64,000 nucleotides of DNA from Bacteroidaceae bacterium (GTDB taxonomy: Bacteria; Bacteroidota; Bacteroidia; Bacteroidales; Bacteroidaceae), in assembly GCA_017465905.1 (NCBI GenBank), contig JAFTVE010000045.1, positions 54,967 through 118,966 of the forward strand, written 5' to 3'. Positions 32,987 through 42,407 of this stretch are shown piece after piece; position 1 is the first letter of the stretch; every line of letters starts with the position of its first letter. Below the pieces are notes generated by a model. That model was not told the origin of the DNA. It worked only from the letters and a program-made list of their open reading frames with translations, and ran no database searches. The translations under genes and the position numbers were made by a program.

Positions 32987-35212
32987 TTACTGCACGGCAA
33001 GGGTGTCGGCAGGTGCTGCTTCTGCGGCAGGTGTCTCTACTACCTCTACCTTCTCCTTATTAAAGAAGGGCAGGGGAGAGGGAAGCTTTGCCCATGACAG
33101 CAGATTGACCAGCCAAAGCGCTACGATGACTACGGCCAATGTCAGCAGTGAGATGCACCACTTCTTCCATGGGGCAAGGCCTTTCTTGGCATAGGGATCC
33201 TTCAGCTTCAGCTTGGGGAATTTGGCAATGTCGGTCAGAGTTTCGCCGAAGGGGATGCTGATCTTCGATGCCGCGTTCACAGCCCATCCGTTGGCGTTGA
33301 GCAGCGGAGCTATGTTGCGGCGACGGAGCTTCAGCCAAGCCATTACCATGGCGGGGCCTGAGATGACGAGCATGATGCCGACGAATGCTGCAATGAGCTG
33401 CCACCATTTGAGGGCGAAGATACCCTTGAAGATGGATGTCAGTGCCGTGCCAATCATGCCGACAGCCATACCTAAGGCTGCAAAGATACCGGCGAACTTA
33501 CCTATGTCGAAGGGCTGGGCAGGAGCTTTGGCGGCATCGGCAGCAGGTGCAGCAGTGGTGGCGGGTGCGGCATTAATCTTGGCGTTCACATCTTTCATCA
33601 TGGCGGCGTCCTTGTCGGCTGCATTCTTGCTGATAAGGTTCTCGATTGTAGTGGCCATGCGGCGATAGGGTGACCAGAAGGCTTGACCTACGCTGATGGG
33701 GTTGTCGATAATCTTGGTGATGACAGCATCCCATACCAATCCCTTATTGTCGTAGTAGATGGCATTCTTGCCTACGATGAGGTCGCCAATGTCGCCCACG
33801 GTGACTGTTGCCACGATAGTGATTTTGCCAGGCTTGCTCTTGGTGGTACAGTCGCAATATACGAGATACATGCCGCTGGTTGCTGCCGAGCTATTGTGCT
33901 TGGCCATATCGGAAACCTCCATACACATGCGGCATTCGCGCTGGTCGATGATGAGGCGGCCGTTCTGGAAAATGGCGTTTACCTTCTTGCTCTTGTCGTA
34001 GAAGTCGTGGAAGGTAACGAAGTTGCGAAGCAGACGGTAGAGGTCGCGGTATACATGGAGGAACTTGTCGACCATATCGATGCTCTCGGCCTCTTCCTTG
34101 AGTGCGGCATCTTGTGCAATGAGGGTGAGCAATGCCTGCTTCTTGTCATCGGCAAGCAGCTTCTTTACGGTGTCGATACCGAGCGACTCCACTTCGGCAC
34201 CCTTCTTGGCTGCTTTCCATGTGTTGTATGTGGCGAATGTAGTGCCTATGGCAGCCCATGATGCTTCGGTGATAGCTTTCTCGGCAGGCTTCACGATTGC
34301 CATGAGTGTGTTGAACTGGGCGGCCCATGCAGGGTTGATGGGGGCGTCAATATCCAACTCTTGCTTATCGGTGATGCGTGCAATGGGGTAGGATGCTATC
34401 TCGTCGGTCTTGCCGGTGAGGTTATCGGCACTGATAGCCTCGATGAGTGCTGTCTGCACATCGAGCTTGGCTGTGCTCTCGGGCGAGAATGAAGCCAGTT
34501 TGGCACGAACAAAGTAGTCTTTCACTTTGCTGTCCAAGGCATTGTATGCCTCGATGGCCTTGTCGGTATCGGCACCGTAGGGTGCCTCTACTGTGGCAGC
34601 CTGCCAGGCGGCATAGTCGGCCAGTGTCTGATAGAATTTCTCTATGAGTTCGGCATTGACGCCATTGTCTCCACTGCGGTCGGCTACGCCACCCAATGTG
34701 GCGATGGCAGCAGCAATGGCGGCCTTTTCGTCAAGGTCGTTGGTGGTAAGCTCGGTGATGATGCCGTCGCCATTAAAGCGGGTCTTGGCAAAGATGGCTG
34801 CGCTGTCGGCTGTGTCGGCCAATGAGATTACGGAGCCTTCCTTGTTGAGATTGGCCAGAATCTGCTTGGCCGAGTTGTAAAGTTTCTTTCCATTGGCATC
34901 CTCTATGTTCAGTTGATCGATGTCGATATGGTCATCGCCTTTGATCAGCAGGTCGGCATTCTTGATGGCCGATGTAATCCACTTGGCTGTGGCTACTATG
35001 TCGTTGACGCGAATCTTGCCGTCGCTGTCTGTATCCATGTACTGCAGGCTCTTGTCGTCAATCTCGAGTCCCTTTGCCGGGCATGAGAGGACGGTCCACA
35101 TCTTGGGGTCCAGCTCGTCGAGGTGCGCAATGTCGGCACCGGTGGTAATCTTTACGCGAGTAGAGCCTCCGATGTTCTCGAAGCTCCACGAATGTTTGTT
35201 CTTTTTTGCCAT
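32987..35212 (-). CDS. EF-hand-containing membrane protein of unknown function
   Basis: 741 residues, no signal peptide. A canonical EF-hand loop lies at residues 60-71 (DTDSDGKIRVND: acidic at 1, 3, 5 and 12, Gly at 6, Ile at 8), and a degenerate second loop may sit near 142-150 (FNGDGIITE). A long alanine-rich helical region follows (about 155-385), then a compact domain with four cysteines (ECRMC ... YCDC, about 425-455) and a beta region with VTVGDIGDLIVGKNAIYYD. After a Pro/Ala linker there are three hydrophobic segments (about 580-640) and a last helix near 700-720. The topology suggests a large cytoplasmic, calcium-binding part anchored in the inner membrane by its C-terminus. Not recognised as any characterised family. 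Confidence 0.75.
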   Translation of the reverse strand: MAKKNKHSWSFENIGGSTRVKITTGADIAHLDELDPKMWTVLSCPAKGLEIDDKSLQYMDTDSDGKIRVNDIVATAKWITSAIKNADLLIKGDDHIDIDQLNIEDANGKKLYNSAKQILANLNKEGSVISLADTADSAAIFAKTRFNGDGIITELTTNDLDEKAAIAAAIATLGGVADRSGDNGVNAELIEKFYQTLADYAAWQAATVEAPYGADTDKAIEAYNALDSKVKDYFVRAKLASFSPESTAKLDVQTALIEAISADNLTGKTDEIASYPIARITDKQELDIDAPINPAWAAQFNTLMAIVKPAEKAITEASWAAIGTTFATYNTWKAAKKGAEVESLGIDTVKKLLADDKKQALLTLIAQDAALKEEAESIDMVDKFLHVYRDLYRLLRNFVTFHDFYDKSKKVNAIFQNGRLIIDQRECRMCMEVSDMAKHNSSAATSGMYLVYCDCTTKSKPGKITIVATVTVGDIGDLIVGKNAIYYDNKGLVWDAVITKIIDNPISVGQAFWSPYRRMATTIENLISKNAADKDAAMMKDVNAKINAAPATTAAPAADAAKAPAQPFDIGKFAGIFAALGMAVGMIGTALTSIFKGIFALKWWQLIAAFVGIMLVISGPAMVMAWLKLRRRNIAPLLNANGWAVNAASKISIPFGETLTDIAKFPKLKLKDPYAKKGLAPWKKWCISLLTLAVVIVALWLVNLLSWAKLPSPLPFFNKEKVEVVETPAAEAAPADTLAVQ

Positions 35213-35353
35213 TGTATTATTGTTTTGTGTTTAAGTTCCAATGTTGTTGATTGGTAGTCGCCTATATGGCTATATTGTTGCAAAATTACACCTTTTTTTT
35301 AACATACAAGTGTAAATCCCATGAAACTTTCTCTGTGGCAAAGAAATGTGGTG

Positions 35354-37756
35354 TCAGAACTCGATGAGCAGGCGAGCGTTGATGCGCCGACCAGTGAGGT
35401 AGTTGGGAACAGCATAACGGTGATTCTCCGTGTCGGTAATCCAGTAATATGAGTTCACGTTGTTGATGCCGAGCAGGTTGAAGGCATCCACACCAAGCCA
35501 TATGTTGCGGAAATGCTGTTGCCATCCCGTTCGGATGCTGCGTTCCTCATTGTTCAGGATGCGGTAGCTCATGCCGATGTCGACTCGGCGATAGGCTGGC
35601 GCTCTGAACAGCTGCTTCTCTCGTCCCGAATGGGGAGGGCCGAAAGGCAATCCGTTGGCGTACACCGCACGGAGATTCATCTGCCAACGGTCTGAGCCAG
35701 GAAAATAGTCGGTGAGGCAGAAGGAGAGGTTGAAGCGCTGGTCCGTAGGGCGTGGATACCACTTGCCGTCGATTTTCTCCTCAGTGCTCATGATGGAGGC
35801 TGTGAGCCAGGAGTCGGTGCCAGGTATGAATTCGCCGAAGAGCTTCATGTCAAGTCCTGTGGCATAGCCCGAGGCGCAATTCTCGCCATAGTACGTGAGG
35901 CGTACATTATTTATATTATAAGGTATGAGGTTCGACAATGCCTTGTAGTATACCTCTGTAGTAAGCTTGAACGGGCGGTTCCACACCCGGAACTGGTAGT
36001 CCATGGCACCAACGACTTGTATGGAGCGTTGCGACTTGATGTCTCTGTTGAGTCGTACGAACGATGAACCGCCAGCCTGTACCGTATCGCGGAACTCTTT
36101 GTAGAAGGGACTTTGATAATAGAGTCCGGTGGCAAGGCGGAAGGTGAACTTGTCATTATCCTCGGGAATGAAACCAACAGATACACGGGGTGAGAAGAGG
36201 GGTTCCTGATTCCACGACCAATAGGAGAAGCGTACTCCTCCGTTGATGACGAAGAGCCCTATATCAGAATGCTTGCGCCACGTGTCCTGTACGAAAGCCG
36301 ATAGCCGATGGTTGCGTACATCGTTTTGTGAACGAAGGTTGTAGATTAGTTCAATGCGTTCCCCCGTGTGTGGCAGGGAGTATCCGGCCGAGTCGCGCAT
36401 CTCCCATTCGTTGAGATCGTCACTGATAGTCTCTAATTTGTATTCTGCTCCCCAGTGGAGTTCGTGTTGCTCCATCTTGTGGCTGCCGCTGAGTCCTACG
36501 GAAGCTACGGAAGCGGCGAGGTAGTTGCGTGCATGCTCCATGTAAGTGCCTACGCCCATGTTCTTGTCCTCATCCACATCGTTGAGCCAGTATTGGCTGA
36601 TGATGTCGAAGGTCTCCTGCTCGTCGGTGCGATAGGCCGATGTGTTGATTGAGATGCGATTGTTGGTGTTAATGTCATAATCCAGTGTCACGGCCCCGAA
36701 CCATGTGCGGAACATGTCCTCCTCGCGCCCACCAAAGTACACCTTAAACTCCTTGACATCTTCCAAAGTACCGAACGATGTGTTGCGGTCCGACGGCGTG
36801 AAACGGTAGCGGTTTTGTGATACATTGCCGATGAAACCCACCTCCAGCTGCTCTGTAAGGCGGCAGGTGAGGAAGGTCTGATAGTCGACAAACGAAGGGT
36901 CATACTCACCGTGTGTATCGAGCGTCCCCAACAGGTATTGGTTGGTTTTGTAGCGCAGGCTGTGGGTCATGCTCCACTTGTCCTTCTCTCCAATGCCGAT
37001 GTAGGCATTGGCACCGAGCAATCCTGCTGATACGGAACCCTCTGGACGGGTAGGGCGGCGGTAGGTGATATCGAGCACACTACTCATCTTATCGCCATAC
37101 TTTGCCTCAAAACCACCCGATGAGAAGCCTATGCTCTCCACCATGTCGGGGTTGATGAACGATAGTCCCTCTTGCTGCCCTGCACGAATGAGAAGCGGAC
37201 GATAGATCTCTATGCCATTGACATATACGGAATTCTCATCGTAGTTGCCACCCCGGACATTGTAGGTCGATGACAACTCGTTGGTGGAGCTTACTCCTGC
37301 TTGTGTGGCGATAAATGATTCAATCGTTCCTCCCGTGGCATCGGGTAATAGTCGTGCCTGCTTCTGTGAGAGGTGTTGCATGGCGCCTGTCTGTCGGCGT
37401 GTCTCACGGATGGTAACTCCCTGTAGTGTATTGTTGACGTGAGGGAGCATGATGTCCATCGTGATAATGCCCGAAGGCTTCACTAGAATGCGTCGGCGCG
37501 ATTGGTGCCCTATCATGGAGAAGGTAATCTCTACTGTGTCGGCCGTAGCTATGCGTAGACTATATTCGCCCTTTAAATCGGTGGTGGTACCCTTCATCTG
37601 TCGTCCCACCCATACGTTGGCAATCTCTATGGGGCTACCTGTTTCGTCGGTCACCTTACCCTTGATTGTCGCACCACTATCCATGCTTTCCTGTGCGAAC
37701 AGAAAGCAGGGCGATGTGCTTATCAGCAATAGTATAAGAAGTGCTACCTTTTTCAT
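35354..37756 (-). CDS. TonB-dependent receptor with carboxypeptidase-like regulatory domain
   Basis: 800 residues from the ATG at 37756 (MKKVALLILLL); a start 19 codons upstream is unlikely because the signal peptide (to about residue 23, FLFAQ) fits the inner ATG. Order: signal, CarboxypepD_reg-like domain (IKGKVTDETGSPIEIANVWV, about 30-110), plug domain (SFIATQAGVSSTNELSSTYNVRGGNYDENSVYVNG), and the 22-strand barrel. It is an outer-membrane importer energised by TonB. No SusD partner, anti-sigma factor or other cargo hint is adjacent, so the ligand is unknown. Confidence 0.93.
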   Translation of the reverse strand: MKKVALLILLLISTSPCFLFAQESMDSGATIKGKVTDETGSPIEIANVWVGRQMKGTTTDLKGEYSLRIATADTVEITFSMIGHQSRRRILVKPSGIITMDIMLPHVNNTLQGVTIRETRRQTGAMQHLSQKQARLLPDATGGTIESFIATQAGVSSTNELSSTYNVRGGNYDENSVYVNGIEIYRPLLIRAGQQEGLSFINPDMVESIGFSSGGFEAKYGDKMSSVLDITYRRPTRPEGSVSAGLLGANAYIGIGEKDKWSMTHSLRYKTNQYLLGTLDTHGEYDPSFVDYQTFLTCRLTEQLEVGFIGNVSQNRYRFTPSDRNTSFGTLEDVKEFKVYFGGREEDMFRTWFGAVTLDYDINTNNRISINTSAYRTDEQETFDIISQYWLNDVDEDKNMGVGTYMEHARNYLAASVASVGLSGSHKMEQHELHWGAEYKLETISDDLNEWEMRDSAGYSLPHTGERIELIYNLRSQNDVRNHRLSAFVQDTWRKHSDIGLFVINGGVRFSYWSWNQEPLFSPRVSVGFIPEDNDKFTFRLATGLYYQSPFYKEFRDTVQAGGSSFVRLNRDIKSQRSIQVVGAMDYQFRVWNRPFKLTTEVYYKALSNLIPYNINNVRLTYYGENCASGYATGLDMKLFGEFIPGTDSWLTASIMSTEEKIDGKWYPRPTDQRFNLSFCLTDYFPGSDRWQMNLRAVYANGLPFGPPHSGREKQLFRAPAYRRVDIGMSYRILNNEERSIRTGWQQHFRNIWLGVDAFNLLGINNVNSYYWITDTENHRYAVPNYLTGRRINARLLIEF

Positions 37757-37773
37757 TATTATATGTAAACGTA

Positions 37774-37809
37774 AAATCTCCGCAAAACGTATATGTCTGC
37801 GGAGATTTT
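37774..37809 (-). terminator. Terminator of the antiporter gene
   Basis: A 12-bp stem AAAATCTCCGCA/TGCGGAGATTTT with a 13-nt loop lies beyond the end of the antiporter gene and upstream of the TonB receptor gene. Confidence 0.6.
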
Positions 37810-37831
37810 TCAAGTATGATGTTATTTATGT

Positions 37832-38824
37832 CTATTGCATCATGGTGAGCCATGCCATATAGGCTACATAGGCAAGCAGGAAGATGAAGGCATCAGCACG
37901 GTCCAACTGATTCCTCTTGAAAGTGACGGCTGCTATCATCAAGGCTATGGCCGAGAATACCATTACCCCCCAGTCGGCGAAGGTGATATCGCCCATCGTG
38001 AGAGGCTGGATGGAAGAGCTGACACCCAGAATGAGCAGCAGGTTGAATATGTTGGAGCCTACAATGTTGCCCAATGCCATCTGTCCCTTGTTCTTGGTGA
38101 CTGCAATGATGGATGACACTAATTCGGGCAGCGAAGTACCTCCTGCCACGATGGTGAGTCCGATGATAGCCTCCGATACTCCCCATTCGCGGGCAATGTC
38201 TGAGGCCGACTCTACGAAAATATTGCCTCCAAAAATCAGTCCGGCCAATCCGAAGATGATGGCCAATACACATACAGTCATTGACTTGTAACGGCTGGTA
38301 TCGACCGAGGCCACCTGATCACTATCGGGCAGTGGATTGCCGCTCTCCCTAGCTGCCTGTTGCTTCTTTTCGCTCTTCATGGTGCTCCATAGATAGATGG
38401 CGAAAATGACGAGCAACAGCAGACCATCGATGCGCCCCAAGCCATACTCGCCACGCCACACTATGCCCAAGGCGCACATGATGAGGACAATGATAGAGAT
38501 TCCCACATTGAGTGGGATGTCGCGTCGGATGTTCTCACGGGTGTACTTGATAGGCATCATCAAGGCGGTGATACCTAAAATGAGAAACACGTTGAAGATA
38601 TTGCTCCCCACCACGTTGCCTATGGCAATGTCTCCGTGCCCGCCAATGGCCGAAATGCTGCTCACCACCAATTCGGGCATACTCGTACCCATGCCGACGA
38701 TGGTAGCGCCAATAAGGTATTCTGACAGATGATATCGTCGTGCAATGGCTGCCGACCCATCAACAAGCCAATTGGCGCCTATCACAAGCATCGCAAGGCT
38801 TACTGCTAACAATACATAACTCAT
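37832..38824 (-). CDS. Calcium/sodium antiporter (CaCA family)
   Basis: 330 residues, ten predicted membrane helices in two inverted repeats. The two alpha-repeat motifs are clear: GMGTSMPELVVSSISA...GNVVGSNIFNVFLILG (about 45-85) and AGGTSLPELVSSIIAV...GNIVGSNIFNLLLILG (about 226-270), with the ion-binding Glu in each PELV and Asn in each GSN. It matches the YrbG/CaxA branch, which exchanges Ca2+ (or other cations) for Na+ or H+ at the inner membrane. It could use the Na+ gradient made by the mmd pump. Confidence 0.92.
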   Translation of the reverse strand: MSYVLLAVSLAMLVIGANWLVDGSAAIARRYHLSEYLIGATIVGMGTSMPELVVSSISAIGGHGDIAIGNVVGSNIFNVFLILGITALMMPIKYTRENIRRDIPLNVGISIIVLIMCALGIVWRGEYGLGRIDGLLLLVIFAIYLWSTMKSEKKQQAARESGNPLPDSDQVASVDTSRYKSMTVCVLAIIFGLAGLIFGGNIFVESASDIAREWGVSEAIIGLTIVAGGTSLPELVSSIIAVTKNKGQMALGNIVGSNIFNLLLILGVSSSIQPLTMGDITFADWGVMVFSAIALMIAAVTFKRNQLDRADAFIFLLAYVAYMAWLTMMQ

Positions 38825-38858
38825 AAATACTTTTTAATATAATGTTCTTTTTACCTTC

Positions 38859-39350
38859 TTAGTTCATTATCATCCAATCAGTCTTGACTTCGTAGCCACA
38901 AGGCTCATATTTGAGCAAGCGGGCAGCAGTATATACCTTGTCGCGCGACTCAATAAACTCTACCTGCAGCCCCCCGGCACTGTCGGTCTTGAGCGCCTTG
39001 AGTCGGGCTGTATTGCCCTCCTTGAGGCATTGGCGGATGTCGCTGTCGAGCGATACGTTGTAGTTGTAGCTCTGCTTGTCTACGATGCTTCCCGTGGGTT
39101 GGTAGGTCAACTTCTTGCTGCCTGCAAACATCTTGATGATTGCCACTATGGCACATACCATCACCAACGATATCTGTATGATTCCCAATGTGGAATCCTT
39201 GTCCTCCTGTTGGTTGTAAATGACGAATAATACTACAGCAATCAATGCCCATAGCAACGATTGGGGATTGATGGCCGACTTTGTTTCTACTATAGCTTGT
39301 GGGTAGGATGCCGTTGCTTTTACAGCCTCCTCATTATGTGAGATTTCCAT
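38859..39350 (-). CDS. Hypothetical membrane protein
   Basis: 163 residues with two adjacent membrane helices (about 30-48 and 54-75) and a C-terminal soluble part with strand-like segments (NYNVSLDSDIRQCLKEGN, LKYEPCGYEVKTDWMI). No family recognised. It ends 35 nt before the antiporter gene on the same strand and may be cotranscribed with it. Confidence 0.65.
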   Translation of the reverse strand: MEISHNEEAVKATASYPQAIVETKSAINPQSLLWALIAVVLFVIYNQQEDKDSTLGIIQISLVMVCAIVAIIKMFAGSKKLTYQPTGSIVDKQSYNYNVSLDSDIRQCLKEGNTARLKALKTDSAGGLQVEFIESRDKVYTAARLLKYEPCGYEVKTDWMIMN

Positions 39351-39505
39351 TGTTTCTTTTTTTTAGTGTTTAATAATACGTATTGCCTTTTTTACAAGGC
39401 TAATAACTGCTCGTGCACATTGTACACAAATTAGCAAGTCCTGTAGCAGGACATTTAGTTCCTATGTATAGGAATAAAGTGACGTAAGAAAAATGGGAAA
39501 TCTCG

Positions 39506-39952
39506 CTAACACCGCATCTGGCAACGGTGGTAGATGTAATATCCAGAGTGGAATCGTTTGGCAAAAACAGCCTGTTCTGTGTCGAAGGTCTGGTGCAGTA
39601 TGCTGTGCTCTTGTTCCTCTTGTGATGCACTGTGCGTACGTACAACGCGTTGCAGGGCATTGCTGGCGGTAATGGATCGTCCGCTTATGCCTTGCAGTGA
39701 TGTCGAAGTTCCCGGTGTCGCCCATCGGTTGCTCTCGCGCTTCGCCTCCTGCGTGTGGTCGAGTGGGGCAGTCAGCATCGAGGCATATTCGCAGTGCTCT
39801 GTCCCATTGCAGTCCATCAGTATGCCCGATTCGGTCGTACCCTGTAGCAAATCCGAGTCAGACGAAATCATTGCCTGTCCTCTCATATACACTATGCATA
39901 GCAACAATGCTATCCATACATATACGCCCGATATCGCTGCACCTTTTTTCAT
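39506..39952 (-). CDS. Small secreted protein, hypothetical
   Basis: 148 residues when started at MKKGAAISG (39952); a start at 39967 adds five residues. The N-terminus is a signal peptide or anchor (about 6-22). The mature part is polar, low in recognisable motifs, and ends FHSGYYIYHRCQMRC, a Tyr-rich end resembling small Bacteroidales secreted proteins of unknown function. The plus strand also has an open frame here (39558-40019) but without signal peptide or context; the minus-strand reading is preferred. Confidence 0.45.
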   Translation of the reverse strand: MKKGAAISGVYVWIALLLCIVYMRGQAMISSDSDLLQGTTESGILMDCNGTEHCEYASMLTAPLDHTQEAKRESNRWATPGTSTSLQGISGRSITASNALQRVVRTHSASQEEQEHSILHQTFDTEQAVFAKRFHSGYYIYHRCQMRC

Positions 39953-40087
39953 CAATATTCGTATCAATTTGCAAAGTTACAGCAAAATTTCAGAACAAGC
40001 TCAATCAGCCATTAAATAATTGTTAATTCCTGCTATATAATGATTTGTATTTACCCCTTGACAATGTTTGTTTTTTTGCACTTAAAA

Positions 40088-40120
40088 CAGAAAACCTGCC
40101 ATTGACAGGTTTTCTGTTTT
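40088..40120. terminator. Terminator after the DUF4251 gene
   Basis: An 11-bp stem CAGAAAACCTG/CAGGTTTTCTG with a 7-nt loop, 16 nt beyond the gene, with A and T runs on both sides so that it could work in both directions. Confidence 0.75.
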
Positions 40121-40135
40121 GAGTTATCTTTGAAA

Positions 40136-40726
40136 TTACCACTGCGGTGTTCCTTGGAATATGCTAGCTTTGTCGTAGGGGACGAGGTAGCCGTCGAAGG
40201 TCATGGAACGACCTGAGAAGTTGGGGTTCACAGTGGCGCTGGCTTGATTGGTACCGCCGGTTAAAGTGAGGTATACGGTTGCTGAGATGGCTCCGCCTTG
40301 TATGCTGAAACTGTAATAGATGTTGCCATCTTTGTCAGTCGACATGCGTTCGCCAAACACATCTCCTTGCACGGTTACGCCTCCAAGTCCGTTGGGGCTG
40401 TAGCTGAAGTTGTTGAAGGCGGTCTGTACGGTTCCTTCGCCATCTTCACAGCTTATGTAATTGGTATTTGAGGAGACAAAGCGGGTGATGCCGTTGAAGA
40501 AGTTGACGTTATTGGCTTCTAAGGCCCAATTCCCCTCCTTGAGTGCTGATACGGCTTGGGTATAGGCTACGGAGTCTTGCTGCATCTCCAAGGCTCTTGC
40601 TTCGGCGCGGCGGCGCTCACGTTCGGCTCGCCACTCCTTTTCACGTTCACTCCTGTTTGATTGGGCAAACGACATGGTGCTGAGAAGTAAGCAAATGGCA
40701 CTTGTTAGGAATAGTACTTTTTTCAT
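40136..40726 (-). CDS. DUF4251 domain protein, secreted
   Basis: 196 residues: signal peptide (cleavage near residue 21, SFAQ), an Arg/Glu-rich helix (EREKEWRAERERRRAEARAL, about 26-46), then a beta-rich DUF4251 domain with NWALEANNVNFFNG, VTVQGDVFGERMSTDKDGNIYYSF and a closing FDGYLVP. DUF4251 proteins are common small periplasmic or outer-membrane-associated proteins in Bacteroidales; function unknown. Single gene. Confidence 0.85.
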   Translation of the reverse strand: MKKVLFLTSAICLLLSTMSFAQSNRSEREKEWRAERERRRAEARALEMQQDSVAYTQAVSALKEGNWALEANNVNFFNGITRFVSSNTNYISCEDGEGTVQTAFNNFSYSPNGLGGVTVQGDVFGERMSTDKDGNIYYSFSIQGGAISATVYLTLTGGTNQASATVNPNFSGRSMTFDGYLVPYDKASIFQGTPQW

Positions 40727-40790
40727 AATGAATAAGGTTAAAGGTTATCTGGCAATTAAAACAAGGTATGCATTAAAATGTTTCAGTTAA

Positions 40791-40823
40791 TTTTGTTCAC
40801 TTACATTAAAAGTAGTAATTTTG
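40791..40823 (+). promoter_or_regulatory. Promoter of the fetAB-like operon
   Basis: TTTTG (40791-40795), a 20-nt spacer and TAATTTTG at 40816-40823; the ATG is 22 nt downstream. Confidence 0.75.
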
Positions 40824-40845
40824 CTTTTCAAAATAAAAACACGGG

Positions 40846-41469
40846 ATGCTTGTAGTGGATGACATATCTATTTGCTTTGGTGACGAGTGTGTACTCGATC
40901 ACTTCTCGTGTCATGTGAAGAAAGGCGACTTTGCTTGCATAACGGGTGTTTCTGGCTGTGGCAAGACATCGCTCCTGAAGGCTTTTATAGGACTGACTCC
41001 TCTTGTTGGTGGAACGATTAGAGTAGGGGAGTGTGTGCTGAATGAAAAGACATGCAATATTGTACGCAAGAATACTATGTATCTCCCTCAGGAACTGTCG
41101 TTTCCTAGTGAAACGGTTGATGAGCTTGTGACTCAAACTATGCGTATCGGGAAGGTGAAGAATGTACAATTGTCCACTTCCTTATTGCGTGAGAATTTAC
41201 AGAGATTAGGGCTTGAAGAGGATTTGCTGAATAAGCGCGTTTCTGAGATTTCGGGCGGTCAGCGCCAACGTGTCATGTTGGCTACATTGGCTTTGCTCGA
41301 CAAGGATATCTGGCTACTTGATGAGCCTACAGCAGCTCTTGATGAGGCTTCGCGCGATTGTGTCATCGATTTCCTGTTGAAGCAGCAGAAGCGTGGCAAG
41401 ACGATTGTTGCCGTATCGCATGATGCATGCTTTGCATCGCAGTGTTCTACCATTATTCAACTCGACTGA
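40846..41469 (+). CDS. fetA: ABC transporter ATPase, FetA-like
   Basis: 207 residues, one ABC ATPase domain: Walker A GVSGCGKT (34-41), signature SGGQRQRV near 130-138, Walker B WLLDEPTAALDE near 150-161 and the switch His in AVSHDA. It is followed after 1 nt by a permease gene of the UPF0014/FetB type. In E. coli FetAB exports iron and protects from oxidative stress; the same role is inferred here from pairing and family. The substrate has not been tested in this group. Confidence 0.85.
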   Translation: MLVVDDISICFGDECVLDHFSCHVKKGDFACITGVSGCGKTSLLKAFIGLTPLVGGTIRVGECVLNEKTCNIVRKNTMYLPQELSFPSETVDELVTQTMRIGKVKNVQLSTSLLRENLQRLGLEEDLLNKRVSEISGGQRQRVMLATLALLDKDIWLLDEPTAALDEASRDCVIDFLLKQQKRGKTIVAVSHDACFASQCSTIIQLD

Positions 41470-41470
41470 C

Positions 41471-42256
41471 ATGGGCACTATAGATATATCATACCTCAGT
41501 TTAGGCATTGGTCTGCTTCTGTTGCTTATACCTATTTATTATGTATGGCGTTACGAAACCAAATTGCTCAAAAGTATTTGTGTGGGTGCTGTACGTATGG
41601 TGGTGCAGATGCTTTTTATCGGTGTCTATCTGCGTTATCTTTTCGAGTGGGATAACCCTGTCATCAATTGCTTGTGGGTGTTGGTGATGGTGTATATAGC
41701 CGCTGAGACTGCGATTACGCGAACCAAGGTGAGGCGTAACATCCTGATGATGCCGCTTATTGTCGGATTTGTTGTGGCTAGTGTACTCATCGGGTTGTAC
41801 TTCTTGGGTGTTGTATTGCAGCTCAATAACGTGTTCAGTGCACAGTATTTCATCCCGATTATGGGTATATTGTTGGGCAATATGCTTTCGGTCAATGTGA
41901 TAGCTGTGGGTACATTCTATTCTACATTGCAGCGTGAGCAGAATCTCTATTACTATCTTTTAGGTAACGGTGCCTCTCGTAGTGAAGCTTTGCAGCCTTT
42001 CGTGCGTCAGGCTATTGTCAAGGCGTTCAGCCCAGCTATAGCAAATATGGCGGTTATGGGGCTAGTGTCGCTGCCAGGTACAATGATTGGCCAGATTCTA
42101 GGTGGAAGTAGTCCGAATGTGGCTATCAAATATCAGATAATGATAGTGGTGGTTACCATGTCGGCCTCAATGCTTTCGTTGATAATTGCTATCAATCTGT
42201 CGACCAAGCAAGCTTTTGATGGCTATGGGCGGATGAGGCAGGTGATGAAAGGATAA
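41471..42256 (+). CDS. fetB: ABC transporter permease, FetB/UPF0014 family
   Basis: 261 residues from ATG 41471, 1 nt after the ATPase stop; the longer frame from 41393 would overlap the ATPase and lack family resemblance. Seven predicted membrane helices. UPF0014 marks: PIMGILLGNMLSVNVIAVGTF (in parts) near 128-148, LLGNGASRSEALQPFVRQAI, and GLVSLPGTMIGQILGG near 202-217. Membrane partner of the FetA-like ATPase, probable metal exporter. Confidence 0.88.
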   Translation: MGTIDISYLSLGIGLLLLLIPIYYVWRYETKLLKSICVGAVRMVVQMLFIGVYLRYLFEWDNPVINCLWVLVMVYIAAETAITRTKVRRNILMMPLIVGFVVASVLIGLYFLGVVLQLNNVFSAQYFIPIMGILLGNMLSVNVIAVGTFYSTLQREQNLYYYLLGNGASRSEALQPFVRQAIVKAFSPAIANMAVMGLVSLPGTMIGQILGGSSPNVAIKYQIMIVVVTMSASMLSLIIAINLSTKQAFDGYGRMRQVMKG

Positions 42257-42407
42257 ATGTTTTATATTTATCAGTTTCGTTGTTTCAACTCTCAGAACTC
42301 CTGTAATCCTTTACATGCGAAGTTGATTAATAAGGGTGTAAATAATTCATAATTCATAATTCATAATTCAATTTAATTTTATACCTTTGCATTGATTTTC
42401 AGAAATA

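Noticed and set aside
39558-40019. Plus-strand 153-codon frame opposite the small secreted protein
   Set aside because: It has no signal, promoter or family resemblance; the minus-strand reading begins with a credible signal peptide.
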